This document shows, piece by piece, positions 35,731 to 44,885 of a DNA stretch of 64,000 nt. The stretch covers positions 186,001-250,000 of the forward strand of contig NZ_JBANFI010000003.1 of NCBI RefSeq assembly GCF_045055655.1, in the 5' to 3' direction. The stretch comes from Marinospirillum alkalitolerans (GTDB lineage Bacteria > Pseudomonadota > Gammaproteobacteria > Pseudomonadales > Halomonadaceae). Below the pieces are notes generated by a model. It was given only the letters and a program-made list of their open reading frames with translations, made no database searches and had not been told where the DNA came from. Positions within the stretch are counted from its first letter, which is position 1, and the number at the start of each line of letters is the position of its first letter. The translations under genes and the position numbers were made by a program.

Positions 35731-35770
35731 TCTTCTTTGGCCGTATTTCTGTTTGGATAAAGGTGCACTC

Positions 35771-37225
35771 TTGGACTATTTACCTCTGTTTTTCAATTTA
35801 CGCCAACAGCCAGTGTTACTGATTGGTGGTGGCGAGGTTGGCCTGCGTAAAGCCCGCTTGTTGATCAAAGCTGGTGCGCAGGTCGAGCTGGTCGCGCTGA
35901 GTGTGCATCCTGATCTCAAGACTCTGATTCAGGAACAACAAGGCCAGATCCATTATGCCGAATATGCCGACACCTATTTAGAGGGTAAAAAGCTCGTTAT
36001 TGCCGCAACGGATGACCAGCCACTGAATGAGCGGGTTTATCAGGCCTGTCAAGCACGCGGCATTCCCGTCAATGTGGTTGACCAGCCAGCCCTGTGTAGC
36101 TTTATCTTTCCTGCAATTGTTGATCGTTCCCCACTGGTGATTGCCATCTCTTCAGCAGGTAAGGCGCCTGTTCTGGCACGCCTGTTGCGCGCCAAGCTTG
36201 AGAGCTGGATACCCACTCGTTATAGCGATCTGGGGCAGCTGGCTGGGCGCTTTCGTGAGGCAGTCAAAGCGCGCTTTGGCTCGATCAATCAACGGCGCTA
36301 CTTTTGGGAAAAGGTGTTTTCTGGCCCGATTGCAGAGCGAGTTTTTAATGGCCAGATGCCTGAAGCTGAACGACTTCTCCAAGCCGAGTTAGAGGCGGCA
36401 GAGGGATCATCAGCAGGTGTCGGAGAGGTGTATCTCGTTGGTGCAGGTCCTGGAGACCCTGAGCTGCTGACTTTTAAAGCCCTGCGCCTGATGCAGCAAG
36501 CCGATGTCGTACTTTATGACCGGCTCGTCTCCGCAGAGGTTCTCGAACTCTGCCGACGCGATGCAGAGCTGATTTATGTTGGCAAAAAGCGCGATCACCA
36601 TCACCTGCCACAGCCTGATATCAACCAGCTGCTGGTTGAAAAAGCCCGTGCAGGCCATCGTGTGTTGCGTCTCAAAGGTGGAGATCCTTTCGTGTTTGGC
36701 CGTGGCGGTGAGGAGCTAGAAGAGCTGAAAGCCGCTGGCGTACCCTTTCAGGTTGTCCCGGGGATCACCTCGGCCAATGCCTGCTCAGCCTATGCCGGTA
36801 TCCCCTTGACCCACCGCCACTATGCACAGTCGGTGAAGTTGATTACCGGGCAGCTGAAAAACCGTACCAGTGAACTCAACTTTGCTGAAATGCGTGCGCC
36901 CAACCAGACGCTGGTCTTTTATATGGGCTTGCATACCCTGGAGCTGATTGTCGCTGGATTACGCGAAGCCGGAAAACCCGCGAGCACCTTGATTGCGTTG
37001 ATTTCCAAAGGCAGCACGCCAGAGCAAAAAGTCTTGGTTGGCACTTTGGAAACCATTGTGGCTCAGCAGGCCGAAGCCCAAATTGAAGCCCCTGCCTTAA
37101 TTATTGTCGGCGAGGTGGTCTCCTTGCATCATCAGCTGGCTTGGTTTAACAACCCTGCCCCGACTATCGCTGTACAAGGACCACTCAGCCAAGCCGCACC
37201 GAAGCTGCATTCAACCTCGGCCTGA
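35771..37225 (+). CDS. cysG: Siroheme synthase (multifunctional)
   Basis: A 484-residue fusion. The N-terminal precorrin-2 dehydrogenase/ferrochelatase (about 1-215) has GGGEVGLRKA, catalytic D104 (NVVD) and S128. The C-terminal uroporphyrinogen-III methyltransferase has VGAGPGDPELLT, RLKGGDPFVFGRGGEE and GIPLTHR. It makes siroheme for sulfite and nitrite reductases. The frame is open into cysH, but homology starts exactly at TTG 35771 (MDYLPLFF against MDHLPIFC in E. coli), behind AAAGGTG, so a rare TTG start is assigned. Confidence 0.95.
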   Translation: MDYLPLFFNLRQQPVLLIGGGEVGLRKARLLIKAGAQVELVALSVHPDLKTLIQEQQGQIHYAEYADTYLEGKKLVIAATDDQPLNERVYQACQARGIPVNVVDQPALCSFIFPAIVDRSPLVIAISSAGKAPVLARLLRAKLESWIPTRYSDLGQLAGRFREAVKARFGSINQRRYFWEKVFSGPIAERVFNGQMPEAERLLQAELEAAEGSSAGVGEVYLVGAGPGDPELLTFKALRLMQQADVVLYDRLVSAEVLELCRRDAELIYVGKKRDHHHLPQPDINQLLVEKARAGHRVLRLKGGDPFVFGRGGEELEELKAAGVPFQVVPGITSANACSAYAGIPLTHRHYAQSVKLITGQLKNRTSELNFAEMRAPNQTLVFYMGLHTLELIVAGLREAGKPASTLIALISKGSTPEQKVLVGTLETIVAQQAEAQIEAPALIIVGEVVSLHHQLAWFNNPAPTIAVQGPLSQAAPKLHSTSA

Positions 37226-37263
37226 AAACCAGCCGCATGGCGATTGGGATCGACCTCGATCGC

Positions 37264-38034
37264 CTAAGCGGATTCAGGCTCAGGCTGAGGCGCTAAACGC
37301 CGTGTCGCCTCAATATAGTCCATCAATAACTTACGCTGCTCAGCCGACATAGGCTGAAAGCGCACCGCAATTCGGATCTGATCATCACGAGCGGGATGCA
37401 AGGGATCAGCCTCAAGACGAATAATTTGACAGGGTAGCTCACCTGTTGCGCCACTATTGGGCAAGGTGATCCCTAAGTGTGCCAAGCTAAACACGCCTAA
37501 TGTCTTGGTTGGCTCAAAAGGCGCGAGCAGCAGCAATCCAGACAAAGAAACATCCAGTAGATCAGCCGCTATAGGTTGCTCGGCCTGCGCCCATTTGAGC
37601 ATCAACTGCTGCCCACGCGTGGCCTTAATGCGCTCGGCATTGCGCCGCTCCATCCGTCCGCGCGCTAACAGCACCTTTTCAATCAATTTTTTTGGTGTAA
37701 AGGGCTTCACGACAAAGGAGGTCACACCAAGTTGTACCGCAGTGACCAAAGAATCTCGATCTCCCTTGGCGGTAATCATAATAAATGGCAGATGGGCTGT
37801 AGCTGGGTTTTCACGCACCTTAGAAAGCAGCTCATCACCGGCCATCACCGGCATCTCCCAATCACAGAAAATCCAGTCAATATCAGGATTCGCTTGCAGG
37901 CGTTTTAACGCTTCTTGACCATTCGCAGCCTCAATAATCGTCTGACAATAGAGACGATCACGCAAGACATTGGTGATGGCTGTTCTCGCTGTGGCAGAAT
38001 CATCCACCACCAACACGACATCATTTTCTAACAT
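37264..38034 (-). CDS. Response regulator with PilZ output domain (REC-PilZ)
   Basis: A 256-residue protein with a receiver domain (1-125; acidic pair D11-D12, phospho-acceptor D58, lysine K110) followed by a PilZ domain (about 128-245) bearing RNAER (131-135) and DVSLSG (161-166), the c-di-GMP-binding signatures. It should integrate phosphorylation with c-di-GMP, typically for motility or surface behaviour. The partner kinase is not in the window. It is convergent with cysG. Confidence 0.92.
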   Translation of the reverse strand: MLENDVVLVVDDSATARTAITNVLRDRLYCQTIIEAANGQEALKRLQANPDIDWIFCDWEMPVMAGDELLSKVRENPATAHLPFIMITAKGDRDSLVTAVQLGVTSFVVKPFTPKKLIEKVLLARGRMERRNAERIKATRGQQLMLKWAQAEQPIAADLLDVSLSGLLLLAPFEPTKTLGVFSLAHLGITLPNSGATGELPCQIIRLEADPLHPARDDQIRIAVRFQPMSAEQRKLLMDYIEATRRLAPQPEPESA

Positions 38035-38187
38035 CAGCCTGCTCTCTTATGTTTACTTTCTTGGCCATTAGTCTAATCTGGCGCAGTGAAGAAAAGAAGC
38101 CTCATCGCTCACTGGCGCTTTTCTTTTTGTTACAATAGTTTCTGGGCTGATTCTGAGCCTTTTCTCGGTTTTTTGAAGGAGAAGAAT

Positions 38188-39033
38188 ATGACATCGAGCT
38201 TCCTTTTCCGTCTTGATGAGATGCGCCGCTTTATCAAGACGCTTTTGACGCAACAGCAAGGAAGACGCTTTCTGATCCACTATTTCGGCAATGCGCTGAT
38301 GCTCTCACTGCTGATGCTCATCGCACTGAGCGCGCTGCTCTTCGGCCTGTTTGAAAGCCTGCTCATTCGAAAAAGAACCTTTGTCCTCAGCCTTGGCATG
38401 CTGGCCACCTTGGTCGTGGTGCTCCCCTTGGCGACCATGCCCTTCTTCTCATCAAAAGATCTGCTCAATCAACTTGCACGCCTGCTGAGACGCCAACACA
38501 TCTTCCAGCATTTGAACGCCCATGTTTTTTACCGCCAAAGCGCCAATGGAAGTATTTCTCTGCATCTTGCCAAGGCCCATACCTTACTCAGCGAAAAGCA
38601 TCAGCTACTGCTCAAAGCCAGGGCACAGTTTCAGGCCCTGCCTGCACGTCCTCAGGATAACGAACCCAGTGACAAGCTGCCCACCGCCATCAAGACGATC
38701 AACAAGCATCTGGCGGTCTCCTTGGCGCGCTCTATTCGCGATGCCGTGAAGCTCACCAAAGAGCGAGTTCAGCAGGGTGTGTTTCGACCTGAACAGAAGA
38801 TTACCGGAGCCACCTATGCTTATTTATTTGGCACAGCAAAGAGTAAACTCGGTTTAAAACGCCACCAACCTGGTTGGTTACAAGGCTTTGTGAGCAATCT
38901 CTTTTATCGCTTGGGTGCGATGCACGCCTTGTTTATGTACTTTGTGATCCATGAGCAGTTGCCTCAGTCCTTTGATCCCGTTCATTTTGTTGCCACAGTG
39001 GGTGAAGTGATCGGCCAGCCACCAGCGGCCTAG
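38188..39033 (+). CDS. Membrane protein of unknown function
   Basis: I do not recognise this 281-residue protein. Two hydrophobic segments (about 34-58 and 66-88) are near the N-terminus, followed by a basic, mostly helical cytoplasmic domain of about 190 residues ending near a third, weaker hydrophobic stretch (about 245-262). ATG 38188 is supported by AAGGAGAAG; the frame can be extended to 38086 without a ribosome site. It is divergent from the REC-PilZ gene. Confidence 0.7.
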   Translation: MTSSFLFRLDEMRRFIKTLLTQQQGRRFLIHYFGNALMLSLLMLIALSALLFGLFESLLIRKRTFVLSLGMLATLVVVLPLATMPFFSSKDLLNQLARLLRRQHIFQHLNAHVFYRQSANGSISLHLAKAHTLLSEKHQLLLKARAQFQALPARPQDNEPSDKLPTAIKTINKHLAVSLARSIRDAVKLTKERVQQGVFRPEQKITGATYAYLFGTAKSKLGLKRHQPGWLQGFVSNLFYRLGAMHALFMYFVIHEQLPQSFDPVHFVATVGEVIGQPPAA

Positions 39034-39167
39034 CACCAAGCCTGAGCCAGCTCTGATGTGCCTCTGTTCTGGCTCGTTGCCCACTTGCTCTGACGCTCTT
39101 CTCTCAATCGATCCAGCCCAGCCAGCCATCAATAATCGGATCGGCTGACTGGGCTGAAGATCAGCGC

Positions 39168-40793
39168 TTATTGTAGCTTGAACTGATCGACCAACTTCTC
39201 GAGCTGCTCAGCCAACTGCACCAGATCATCACTGACCTGAGAGGTCTGCCCTACATCAGCAGAAGCCTGCTGGGCAATCGTGCCAATATGAGCCACCTGA
39301 TCATTAACACGACCCGCCACATCCCGCTGCTCTTCTGCTGCATTGGCCATCTGTGCATTCAGCTGGCTGATATGGGTCACCGCGTCAGCGATATGCATCA
39401 GCGACTCAGCAACGCGTTCGACATCACCCACACTCTGCTGGGCTCCACTACGCGCGGTCTGCATGGCCTCTACGGCGTCTTTGGCTTCTTCTTGCAAGCG
39501 CGCAATCGTCGCTTGAACTTGACGCGTGGCTTCATGAGTACGGTTCGCCAAGGAGCGCACCTCATCAGCAACCACGGCAAAACCCCGTCCAGACTCACCC
39601 GCACGCGCGGCTTCAATCGCGGCATTCAATGCCAATAAGTTGGTCTGCTCTGCAATACTGGTAATGATCTCCAGCACCTGCCCGACATCCGCACTATAGC
39701 GATCCAGCTCGCTGATCACCTGACCGGCGCGCTCAAGGTCTTGCGTGAGCTGATGTATGCCAGCAATCGATGCCTGAGTCAGCTCACGGCTCGCACTGGC
39801 TTCTGTATCGGCTTCCTGAGAGGCCTGAGAGGTACGCGCAGCATGCTCACGCACCTCGGTGGCACTGGCCTGCATCTGCTCCATCGCGCTGGCCATCTGC
39901 TCGGTCTCAGCATGCTGGTGATTGACTGCCGTCACCGTTTCATCCGCAACACGCGAAATGGTATCAGCAGAAGATTTGAGTGTGCGCGTGGTCTCCGTGA
40001 CCTTACGCAGGCTGAGCGCAAAACGCTCAATCATGGTATTAAAGGCATTGGATAGCACACCGATTTCGTCCTTCGCAGTGGCGTAGGGAACACGAATGGT
40101 CAAATCTGAGTGCTGCTCAACCTGTTGCATAGCACGACGCAACTTATTGATGGGCCGCAAAATTAAGCGATAAAGAACCAAAGAAATCAGCGCGATGCCG
40201 ATGACAAACAACAACACCTGAATACCACCGAGCTGGAGCAGATTCAGATTAATTCGCCGATCGAGATCACTGAGGTTATAGCTGATGCGAATGGCACCTA
40301 ACAGCTCGCCTTCGGTACCCACATGGCAGGTCATACAGTTGGTACCGCGATAGTCGGTATCATTCAACACGGGTCGCACGACAGTCAGCACCCGCCCCTC
40401 AGGTGTGGATTGGATCAGCTGTATGGCTTCACCACTGAGTGCACGCTGATCCAGCTCATCACGCGGCTGATCGATATCGGCACCTGGGCCAAAAAAGCGC
40501 CGCACTGGCTCCGCTCTGAGCACTCGGGCTTCGACAACCCCTGGTTGGCTCAGCACCTTGTCTCGATGAATTTCACGGAATTGGGCCAAGGTCCCCGTCA
40601 GCATCATGATATTCAGGGTGTCGAGATAGCTATCAGCAATATCGCGCACAGTCTGCTCCATGGTTTCTTCCACCATCAGACGCTCACTGCGCACTGTAAA
40701 CAGCATTGACACCAGCATCACCGTCACCAACACCACCAGCAGGACAGCATTGACCTTGGTTTGGATCGATGTATTGGCCAGCCACTTATTCAT
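39168..40793 (-). CDS. Methyl-accepting chemotaxis protein with c-type haem motif
   Basis: A 541-residue chemoreceptor. One N-terminal membrane helix (about 12-33) is followed by a periplasmic domain of about 155 residues, a second helix (about 190-210), a HAMP domain (about 210-262) and the signalling domain with the hairpin tip EQTNLLALNAAIEAARAGE. The periplasmic domain contains CMTCH at 153-157, the covalent haem c site, followed by LLGAIRISY, suggesting a haem-based redox, oxygen or NO sensor. No C-terminal CheR/CheB tether is visible. It is downstream of trpB on the same strand, with an 90-bp gap. Confidence 0.93.
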   Translation of the reverse strand: MNKWLANTSIQTKVNAVLLVVLVTVMLVSMLFTVRSERLMVEETMEQTVRDIADSYLDTLNIMMLTGTLAQFREIHRDKVLSQPGVVEARVLRAEPVRRFFGPGADIDQPRDELDQRALSGEAIQLIQSTPEGRVLTVVRPVLNDTDYRGTNCMTCHVGTEGELLGAIRISYNLSDLDRRINLNLLQLGGIQVLLFVIGIALISLVLYRLILRPINKLRRAMQQVEQHSDLTIRVPYATAKDEIGVLSNAFNTMIERFALSLRKVTETTRTLKSSADTISRVADETVTAVNHQHAETEQMASAMEQMQASATEVREHAARTSQASQEADTEASASRELTQASIAGIHQLTQDLERAGQVISELDRYSADVGQVLEIITSIAEQTNLLALNAAIEAARAGESGRGFAVVADEVRSLANRTHEATRQVQATIARLQEEAKDAVEAMQTARSGAQQSVGDVERVAESLMHIADAVTHISQLNAQMANAAEEQRDVAGRVNDQVAHIGTIAQQASADVGQTSQVSDDLVQLAEQLEKLVDQFKLQ

Positions 40794-40883
40794 ACCGCTT
40801 CTCCATCGAGTCGAGGCTTTTGAGCCGCTTCATTAAAGTCACGCCAGTCCAGTCACAGCCAAACCGGCGTACTCCTGTGCCAA

Positions 40884-42104
40884 TTACAGCTGGAGCTGCT
40901 CAGCCACAAAATCGGCATCCTTGTCACCACGCCCTGAAAGATTGACCAAAATAGTCTGCTGCTCATCCAGCTCAGCGGCTTTCTGCATCGCCCAAGCCAC
41001 TGCGTGGGCTGATTCCAAGGCGGGGATAATACCTTCCAAACGCGACAGTTGCATAAAAGCATCCAAACAGGCTTGATCATCCATCGCCACATACTGCGCC
41101 CGCCCGAGATCCTTCAAATAACTATGATGCGGCCCGACTGATGGATAGTCTAAGCCAGAGGCAATCGAATAGACTGGCTCAGGTTCACCCTCGGCATCCT
41201 GCAACATATAAGAATGGAAACCATGCATGGTCCCCGGTTGCCCATAGGTTAAAGTGGCCGCATGCTCACCTTTGGCTACACCACGCCCCAGAGGTTCCAC
41301 CCCAATCAGCTGGACTTGATGATCATCAAGAAAGCCGGAAAAAATCCCCATCGCATTCGAGCCACCGCCAACGCAAGCTGCGACATAATCAGGTAGCTTG
41401 CCGGTCATGGCCGGGAATTGCTCGCGCGCCTCACGCCCAATAATCATCTGGAAATCACGCACCATCATCGGGAAGGGATGCGGACCCACCACTGAGCCAA
41501 TAGCATAGAAAAACTGCTCAGGGTCCTGCATATATTCATCAAAGGCACTGTCCACTGCATCCTTCAGCGTTTGTGTACCACGATCAACACTGATCAGACG
41601 CGCACCCAGAATCTTCATTTTGGTCACATTTGGGTGCTCTTTAGCAATATCGATGGCCCCCATATGGATTTCACACGGCAAGCCAACCAAGGCGCAGGCC
41701 GTCGCCATGGCTACACCATGCTGACCGGCTCCAGTTTCGGCAATCACCTTGGTTTTACCCATATGCTTAGCCAGCAAGGCTTCACCGAGGGCATGGTTAA
41801 TTTTATGCGCACCTGTGTGATTAAGATCTTCTCGCTTGAAGTAGATTTTGGCGCCACCACAGGCCGCGCTGAGGCGACGTGCAAAATAAATCGGGCTCGG
41901 ACGACCGACATAGTGCTGATAAAGCTCTTGCAGCTCTTGCTGATATGCTGGCGTCTCGCGGATCGCCAGATAAGCATGATAGATTTCATCCATAATGCTT
42001 TTAAGATGAGGCGGAATCGCCTGCCCGCCATAAGGACCAAAATAACCTTCTGCGTTCGGCAACATTAAATCACTGGTGGAGGTTTCTTGTTGTTTGGGTA
42101 TCAT
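40884..42104 (-). CDS. trpB: Tryptophan synthase beta chain, without adjacent trpA
   Basis: A 406-residue PLP enzyme condensing indole with serine. The PLP lysine K101 lies in HTGAHKINH, catalytic E123 in AETGAGQHG, and the phosphate loop GGGSNAMG and the SAGLDYPSVGP-like segment (here ASGLDYPSVGP) are intact. The N-terminus (GYFGPYGGQAIPPHL) is unlike the usual GGRFVPE form. trpA does not follow; the next gene is a chemoreceptor. Start ATG 42104 has a weak ribosome site. Confidence 0.94.
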   Translation of the reverse strand: MIPKQQETSTSDLMLPNAEGYFGPYGGQAIPPHLKSIMDEIYHAYLAIRETPAYQQELQELYQHYVGRPSPIYFARRLSAACGGAKIYFKREDLNHTGAHKINHALGEALLAKHMGKTKVIAETGAGQHGVAMATACALVGLPCEIHMGAIDIAKEHPNVTKMKILGARLISVDRGTQTLKDAVDSAFDEYMQDPEQFFYAIGSVVGPHPFPMMVRDFQMIIGREAREQFPAMTGKLPDYVAACVGGGSNAMGIFSGFLDDHQVQLIGVEPLGRGVAKGEHAATLTYGQPGTMHGFHSYMLQDAEGEPEPVYSIASGLDYPSVGPHHSYLKDLGRAQYVAMDDQACLDAFMQLSRLEGIIPALESAHAVAWAMQKAAELDEQQTILVNLSGRGDKDADFVAEQLQL

Positions 42105-42310
42105 TGTTACGCCTACTCAGTCTTCACTTAAAGAGAATCGAGGGGAAAAAGTCTGAACAGTCTGATCAGCCGAGTTTTTGGGTACCACTCGCTCACAGAC
42201 ACTGCCACACTCTGGCCTGAGCTGCATTGATCTTCCTGCCATTATGGATCACTCAGCGACTCAGCCGAATTGTTCAAAAATAACATTGACCTACAAGGAT
42301 TGCGAGCACG

Positions 42311-42643
42311 ATGGACATCCTGAACGAAATACTCTTACGCAGTGGGCATCTGGCACTTCGCCACCTTGATGCTATTGCTCTGGCCTTGATTGCGACTTTA
42401 CTGGTGATCTACGGCGATGATATCAACCGCTTCATCAAACGCCAGCTTCGGCCTTATCATCGTGTGATCCGGCTGATCGGCTTTGTACTCATGTGTGCTT
42501 TTGGCTATGGTGCGATGACTGTTTTTCTGACGCCGTGGCTGGCCTACTGGCTTGCACTGGTCAGCATTCAATGGCTCGGCCCACTGATTTTAGGGCTGTT
42601 TTTGCTGATTGGATGGCTGGCAGAGCGTAAGCACCAAGTATAA
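42311..42643 (+). CDS. DUF3392 small membrane protein
   Basis: A 110-residue protein with three to four hydrophobic segments and a cytoplasmic basic loop around GDDINRFIKRQLRPYH, followed by FGYG. The pattern matches the DUF3392 family of gammaproteobacteria, of unknown function. AAGGA lies upstream of ATG 42311. It is divergent from trpB over about 205 bp. Confidence 0.85.
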   Translation: MDILNEILLRSGHLALRHLDAIALALIATLLVIYGDDINRFIKRQLRPYHRVIRLIGFVLMCAFGYGAMTVFLTPWLAYWLALVSIQWLGPLILGLFLLIGWLAERKHQV

Positions 42644-42817
42644 GGCTGGTGCCCTATAGGAGACTGATCTGCTGCTGGCCAGATGCGCACAGCCTCTTCG
42701 ACAGGGCTTTCACGGATCAAAAACAGCGCACACCAGCAGAAGTCTTGACCACCAATCCAGTAGCTTAGGGGGTTTTATCTTCTTTTTTCTTGAGCTACAT
42801 CAAGCGAGTCGTTAAAT

Positions 42818-43261
42818 ATGCCATGTTCCCAGCATAATCCTCCGCCCCTCACTGCGCCAACAGGTTGGCAGTGGCAAGAAGCCGCCTACTCAGGCGGCTG
42901 GTATCTCTACGCTTTGCATCAGGATGAGTGCCTTCACCTAGGTGCTTTTGCCTCGCCCGCGCTTTTGGCAGTGCAAAAAGCCCGCTTTATTGAAGCAGCG
43001 CAGACCTGCGTTCATCTTAAACTGCTGCCTGAGGAGATTGCGCCTTGGTTAAAAGGGCAAGGACCTGCACCACGCTTTGTTGGCCTGCTGGGGACCGCTT
43101 GGAGCGGCTACCGTGTACAGGCATTGGATACAGAGCAGGTCGAGGTGATCTATGCAGCCGATTTACGGCTTGAATGGCTGGGTGTATTCAATGAAAGCGA
43201 AGCCTTCAGCGTTATCGAGCAGCACTATGATCGGCGACGTCAAGGCTGCTTGATTTGCTAA
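42818..43261 (+). CDS. Hypothetical soluble protein
   Basis: An unrecognised 147-residue protein, mildly acidic, no membrane segment. It has several Trp residues and ends in CLIC, a Cys-x-x-Cys at the extreme C-terminus. No strong ribosome site is visible before ATG 42818, which lowers confidence in the start. It is convergent with dnaB, with only 7 bases between the stops. Confidence 0.6.
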   Translation: MPCSQHNPPPLTAPTGWQWQEAAYSGGWYLYALHQDECLHLGAFASPALLAVQKARFIEAAQTCVHLKLLPEEIAPWLKGQGPAPRFVGLLGTAWSGYRVQALDTEQVEVIYAADLRLEWLGVFNESEAFSVIEQHYDRRRQGCLIC

Positions 43262-43268
43262 GCAGTGC

Positions 43269-44678
43269 TTACTCTTCATACAGGATACCGGCATCCTTAT
43301 ACTGGGCGTAGCTCTCGGGTGCCAGATCATCAAAACGGGTATAACGGCCAGTAAACAGCAAGTGCACACTACCAACCGGACCATTACGCTGCTTGCCAAT
43401 AATGATTTCAGCCAAGCCCTTGTTCTCTTGTTTTTCTGGATAATAGACCTCATCGCGATACACAAAAGCAATGACATCCGCATCCTGCTCAATCGCACCT
43501 GATTCACGCAAATCCGACATAATCGGGCGCTTATTGGTTCGCTGCTCCAATCCACGATTCAACTGAGACAAGGCCACAACTGGACACTTGAACTCCTTTG
43601 CCAGCGCCTTGAGCGAGCGCGAAATCTCTGAAATCTCTGCTGTTCGGTTTTCAGTATTCCCCGGTACCCGCATCAGCTGAAGATAATCCACCATAATCAA
43701 GGCTGGATTGCCCTGATCACGCGCCAAACGCCGTGTACGTGTACGCAAGTCATTCGGCGACAGGCCTGGCGTATCATCAATAAACAAGGGCTTATCCTTG
43801 ATTAACGCCAGCGTTGCAGACAAGCGATCCCAATCTTGCTCCGAGAGGCGGCCTGTTCTGACATTGGTTTGATCAATACGGCCTAAAGAGGAGAAAACAC
43901 GCATCAACAGCTGTTCAGCCGGCATCTCCATCGAGAACACCAGTACAGGCTGATTGGAGTTCAACAGCGCGCTTTCAACAAGATTCATGGCAAAGGTGGT
44001 CTTCCCCATCGAGGGACGGCCAGCCACGATGATTAAATCTGAAGGCTGCAAGCCAGAGGTTTTTTCATCCAGATCCTTAAACCCTGTCGTCAGACCGGTA
44101 ATCCCACCAGGCTGTAGATCCAGTTCGGCAATCTTTTTCAGTAGATCACTGGCGACACTACTAATCTGCTGTGGGCCACCGATTTTAGGGCGATCTTCAG
44201 CAATCGCAAAAACTTCACGCTCAGCTTCATTGAGCAACTCATCGGCATGGCGCGGGCCAGGATTATAGGCTGCATCGGCAATACGATTGGCCGCTTGAAT
44301 CAACTTACGACGCACTGAGCGTTGATAGACGATCTCGGCATAGGCTCGGATATTGGTCGCTGAAGCCGTATTGCGCGCCAGATCCAGTAGATAGGCATCC
44401 CCTCCGACCGCATCCAGCAATCCTCTGGCTTTAAATTCTGCCGATAAAATCAACGGATCAAAGGGTGAACCCTTATTGGCGAGCTCAAGAATGGATTTAA
44501 AAATAAGCTGGTTTTGCTTGTTGTAGAAATCCTCAGGTACGAGAACTTCGGCAACCGCATCGACCGAGGCGTTATCCAACATCAGGCCGCCAATCACCGA
44601 CTGCTCGGCTTCTTCCGAACGCGGTAACATTTTGACCTGTGCGATTTCTTGATCTTGTGCCAGAGAAGTTGGCTCCAC
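43269..44678 (-). CDS. dnaB: Replicative DNA helicase
   Basis: A 469-residue DnaB: N-terminal primase-interaction domain (EEAEQSVIGGLMLDN) and RecA-like helicase domain with Walker A GRPSMGKTTF and the arginine-finger and loop segments near FKCPVVALSQLNRG. It unwinds DNA at the fork. An ATG at 44693 is possible, but a GGAGG inside that extension lies eight bases before GTG 44678, so I favour the GTG. It is last in the rpsF-rpsR-DUF2232-rplI-dnaB order, after a terminator and its own promoter. Confidence 0.97.
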   Translation of the reverse strand: MEPTSLAQDQEIAQVKMLPRSEEAEQSVIGGLMLDNASVDAVAEVLVPEDFYNKQNQLIFKSILELANKGSPFDPLILSAEFKARGLLDAVGGDAYLLDLARNTASATNIRAYAEIVYQRSVRRKLIQAANRIADAAYNPGPRHADELLNEAEREVFAIAEDRPKIGGPQQISSVASDLLKKIAELDLQPGGITGLTTGFKDLDEKTSGLQPSDLIIVAGRPSMGKTTFAMNLVESALLNSNQPVLVFSMEMPAEQLLMRVFSSLGRIDQTNVRTGRLSEQDWDRLSATLALIKDKPLFIDDTPGLSPNDLRTRTRRLARDQGNPALIMVDYLQLMRVPGNTENRTAEISEISRSLKALAKEFKCPVVALSQLNRGLEQRTNKRPIMSDLRESGAIEQDADVIAFVYRDEVYYPEKQENKGLAEIIIGKQRNGPVGSVHLLFTGRYTRFDDLAPESYAQYKDAGILYEE

Positions 44679-44719
44679 TGGATTTACCTCCATCTACAAG
44701 CTTCAGGCACTCTATTTAT

Positions 44720-44743
44720 TGAGTCACCCAAGGCGGGTGTCAA
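44720..44743 (-). promoter_or_regulatory. Probable dnaB promoter
   Basis: On the minus strand a perfect -35 TTGACA (44738-44743) is followed after 17-19 bp by AATAAA/TAAATA. The resulting leader to the dnaB start is about 30-40 nt. Confidence 0.5.
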
Positions 44744-44810
44744 GCACTGAGTTGCTAGAACGCCACTGCACAGGCTCTCGCCATATCGCATTCAGTGGGC
44801 GCTGAGCATG

Positions 44811-44841
44811 AAAAAAGGCACAGGAAGCCCCGTGCCTTTTT
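44811..44841 (-). terminator. Rho-independent terminator after rplI
   Basis: On the minus strand AAAAAGGCACG pairs with the later GTGCCTTTTTT. The T run makes a strong terminator that separates the ribosomal genes from dnaB. Confidence 0.88.
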
Positions 44842-44885
44842 ACGCTTTGCAGTATCAAACTGCCAGTGACGCTGAATGGGTGAGA

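Noticed and set aside
35450..35770. Upstream extension of cysG of 107 codons into cysH
   Set aside because: Homology with CysG starts exactly at TTG 35771 and cysH is certain in the other frame.
39114..39156. Imperfect inverted repeat CAGCCCAG...CTGGGCTG before the chemoreceptor stop
   Set aside because: No T run on either strand and the stem is interrupted; not strong enough to list as a terminator.
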